DNA of 24,917 nt from Deltaproteobacteria bacterium. GTDB lineage: Bacteria; Desulfobacterota; Desulfofervidia; Desulfofervidales; DG-60. Of this stretch, positions 23,512 through 24,917 are shown piece by piece. The notes beneath the pieces are model-generated. The model made no database searches. It had not been told where the DNA came from and saw only the letters and a program-made list of their open reading frames with translations. The first letter of the stretch is position 1; each line of letters opens with the position of its first letter. Location: assembly GCA_021163945.1 (NCBI GenBank), contig JAGGTC010000149.1:1-24917 (forward strand), given 5' to 3'. The translations under genes and the position numbers were made by a program.

Positions 23512-24091
23512 ATTAGTTTTAAAGGCAAAAACAAGGGAGGTTACAGGTAAGGGGATCTCACGTAAGATCCGTCGTCAGGGCATGATCCCTGCCATACTTT
23601 ATGGCCCTTCAACAAAACCCATACCCCTGATTACCAGCCCTCAGGCTATCGAAAGGATACTGAGATTAAAAAAGGTTACTTCTTTCTTAGATCTAGAGAT
23701 TGAAGGCAACCCCCCCCGTAAGGAAAAGGTAATCATTAAAGACATAGACCTCCATCCCGTCACGAGCAAAATCCTCCATGTAGATTTTTATCAAATAAGC
23801 ATGGATAAGGAGATTACAGTAGAGGTTCCTATAGTACTTATAGGAAGACCAAAGGGGGTAGAGAAGGGTGGGATATTAGAGCAAAATAAGAGGGTTTTGG
23901 CCATTTCTTGCCTGCCACATCTAGTACCAGAAAGCATAGAGGTTGATGTAAGTGGGCTAGAGGCAGGTGACTCTATTCACATAAAGGATATTTCCTTAAG
24001 AGATGGTATAAAGATTGTGGAAAATCCTCAAATACCTATAGCTACAGTTGTAGTTGCCGAGAAAGAGGAAGGTGAGGCAGAGGAGTCTTAG
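23504..24091 (+). CDS. rplY: 50S ribosomal protein L25, long (Ctc/TL5) form
   Basis: L25 binds 5S rRNA in the large ribosomal subunit. The 195-residue protein is the two-domain Ctc type. The N-terminal 5S-binding domain (about 1-92) shows LKAKTREVTGKGISRKIRRQGMIPAILYG and ILHVDFYQI, and a C-terminal beta domain follows (about 93-183: VEVPIVLIGRPKGVEKGGILEQ..., DVSGLEAGDSIHIKDI). It ends in a short acidic tail. The ATG at 23504 is preceded by AAAGGA at seven bases and lies inside the prs stop; a longer frame from 23438 is an artefact of overlap. It overlaps pth by about 20 bases. Confidence 0.95.
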   Translation: MNELVLKAKTREVTGKGISRKIRRQGMIPAILYGPSTKPIPLITSPQAIERILRLKKVTSFLDLEIEGNPPRKEKVIIKDIDLHPVTSKILHVDFYQISMDKEITVEVPIVLIGRPKGVEKGGILEQNKRVLAISCLPHLVPESIEVDVSGLEAGDSIHIKDISLRDGIKIVENPQIPIATVVVAEKEEGEAEES

Positions 24092-24683
24092 GCTGGTACT
24101 AGGTTTGGGCAATCCAGGTAAGAGATACTATTTTAGCAGGCACAATCTTGGTTATCAGGTGGTGGATAAACTGGCAAGGTATTATAATGTTGCCTTGAGG
24201 GAAGAGGGCCTCTTAGTTCAATGGGGGGCAGGAAGGTTGCAGGAAGAAGAATTTATCTTGGCAAAACCAATGACGTTTATGAATCTAAGTGGTGAGGCAG
24301 CCCACTATTTGAGAGAGAAACTCAAAATCTCTCCCGAAGAGATGCTGGTAGTGCATGATGACATGGATCTACCTTTTGGGAGGCTTAAGCTAGTGCAAGG
24401 GGGAGGATCGGGTGGACATAAAGGTGTGGCCTCTATAATCGATAGATTGGGCACTGAGCAGATCCCTAGATTAAAGATTGGGATTGGCAAACCAATAGAT
24501 GGAGATGGGGTGAGTTATGTCTTAAGTGAATTTTCAAAAGAGGAGATGGATGTATTGCCTCAAATTATAGAAAAGGCAAAAATGGCTATTGAATTAATTT
24601 TAAAGGAAGGTTTACCAAAGGCTATGTCCATATTTAATGTGAGGACAAGGCCGGAAAGTAGAGGTGAGGGATGTTTAAAATAG
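24072..24683 (+). CDS. pth: Peptidyl-tRNA hydrolase
   Basis: Pth releases peptides from tRNAs that drop off the ribosome. The 203-residue protein has LGLGNPGKRYYFSRHNLGYQVVD (Asn14 and catalytic His24), KPMTFMNLSGEA, VVHDDMDLPFGRLKLVQGGGSGGHKGVASI and IPRLKIGIGKP. The start is uncertain. I choose GTG at 24072 (MRQRSLRLVLGLGNPG) because a purine-rich AAGAGGAAG lies just upstream. TTG at 24054 or CTG at 24093 are alternatives, and no ATG exists near the family's N-terminus. Whatever the start, it overlaps the rplY end. Its C-terminus overlaps the carD-like gene by 13 bases. Confidence 0.93.
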   Translation: MRQRSLRLVLGLGNPGKRYYFSRHNLGYQVVDKLARYYNVALREEGLLVQWGAGRLQEEEFILAKPMTFMNLSGEAAHYLREKLKISPEEMLVVHDDMDLPFGRLKLVQGGGSGGHKGVASIIDRLGTEQIPRLKIGIGKPIDGDGVSYVLSEFSKEEMDVLPQIIEKAKMAIELILKEGLPKAMSIFNVRTRPESRGEGCLK

Positions 24684-24917
24684 GTGAATTGTTAGTTTAT
24701 CCAGCACACGGTGTTGGTGTACTTGAGGCCATTGAGACAAGAGAGGTCTCTGGTTGCCATCAGTTATTTTACATTATGCGTATTTTAGAAAATGATATGA
24801 TCATTATGATACCCAAAAATAATGTAAAGGAAATAGGATTACGCCATGTTATCTCTAAAGAGGAGATCACAAAGGTCTATAAGTTATTAAAAGATCATAA
24901 TCCTGTCTCAAACAATG
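24671..24917 (+). CDS. CarD-family transcriptional regulator, 3'-truncated
   Basis: The first 82 codons are present and run off the window. The opening MFKIGELLVYPAHGVGVLEAIE is the signature of the CarD/CdnL N-terminal Tudor-like domain, which binds the RNA polymerase beta subunit and, in CarD proteins, stabilises open promoter complexes (established for mycobacteria and myxobacteria). It continues with QLFYIMRILENDMIIMIPKNNVKEIGLRHVIS. GAGGTG lies five bases before the ATG, inside pth. Whether it is a short CdnL type or has further domains cannot be seen. Confidence 0.9.
   Translation, partial: MFKIGELLVYPAHGVGVLEAIETREVSGCHQLFYIMRILENDMIIMIPKNNVKEIGLRHVISKEEITKVYKLLKDHNPVSNN

Noticed and set aside
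1..24917. CRISPR array, insertion sequence, integrase, toxin-antitoxin pair or phage gene
   Set aside because: I looked for spaced direct repeats, transposase or integrase motifs and small paired genes on both strands and found none. Apart from the barrel-gene inverted repeat, the window is conserved housekeeping sequence.

Overview
The window is a gene-dense piece of chromosome, mostly housekeeping, from what looks like a thermophilic or moderately thermophilic sulfate- or sulfite-reducing bacterium of the Desulfobacterota/Thermodesulfobacteria type. The lineage is inferred from three things: a true DsrC with both C-terminal cysteines, a PxxKW-type cysteine-rich protein and a MoeA with a C-terminal periplasmic-binding-like domain, and coding that favours AGA/AGG arginine and ATA isoleucine codons with Lys/Glu/Ile-rich proteins. 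There is no phage, transposase, integrase, CRISPR array or obvious genomic island.

Layout, left to right. (1) Positions 1-4735, plus strand: the 3' part of an AMP-forming acyl-CoA synthetase, tyrA-like prephenate dehydrogenase, dihydroorotase, then a TolQ/ExbB-TolR/ExbD-TonB energy-transducing set. (2) 4736-8788: a minus-strand outer-membrane beta-barrel gene broken by a frameshift and flanked by an exact 18-bp inverted repeat; plus-strand mltA; minus-strand AMMECR1-domain protein and a Rossmann-GGDEF-HD-GYP signalling protein. (3) 8882-16615, plus strand: a cysteine-rich PxxKW protein, trpC-trpF-trpB-trpA, two consecutive MoeA paralogues and ftsY, almost all overlapping or nearly so. A strong terminator hairpin separates ftsY from convergent dsrC. 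(4) 16651-24917: dsrC (minus), divergent from an aminotransferase-serA pair (serine synthesis), a DUF1844 protein, a DegP/HtrA protease, ispE, tRNA-Gln(UUG), prs, rplY, pth and the 5' part of a carD-family gene.

Functionally the window joins amino-acid synthesis (Tyr, Trp, Ser), pyrimidine and PRPP supply, molybdopterin maturation, envelope energetics and quality control (TonB/TolQR, MltA, DegP), protein targeting (FtsY) and translation (tRNA-Gln, L25, Pth). PRPP from Prs feeds both tryptophan and pyrimidine synthesis.

No new multi-gene system is visible. The observations most worth a second look are the inverted-repeat-flanked, frameshifted outer-membrane gene (if flipped, it would read directly out of tonB with an intact ribosome-binding site) and a recurring arrangement in which genes without a Shine-Dalgarno sequence have promoter-like boxes ending 6-9 nt before the start codon, suggesting leaderless transcripts. 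There is no gene-free stretch longer than 300 bases.
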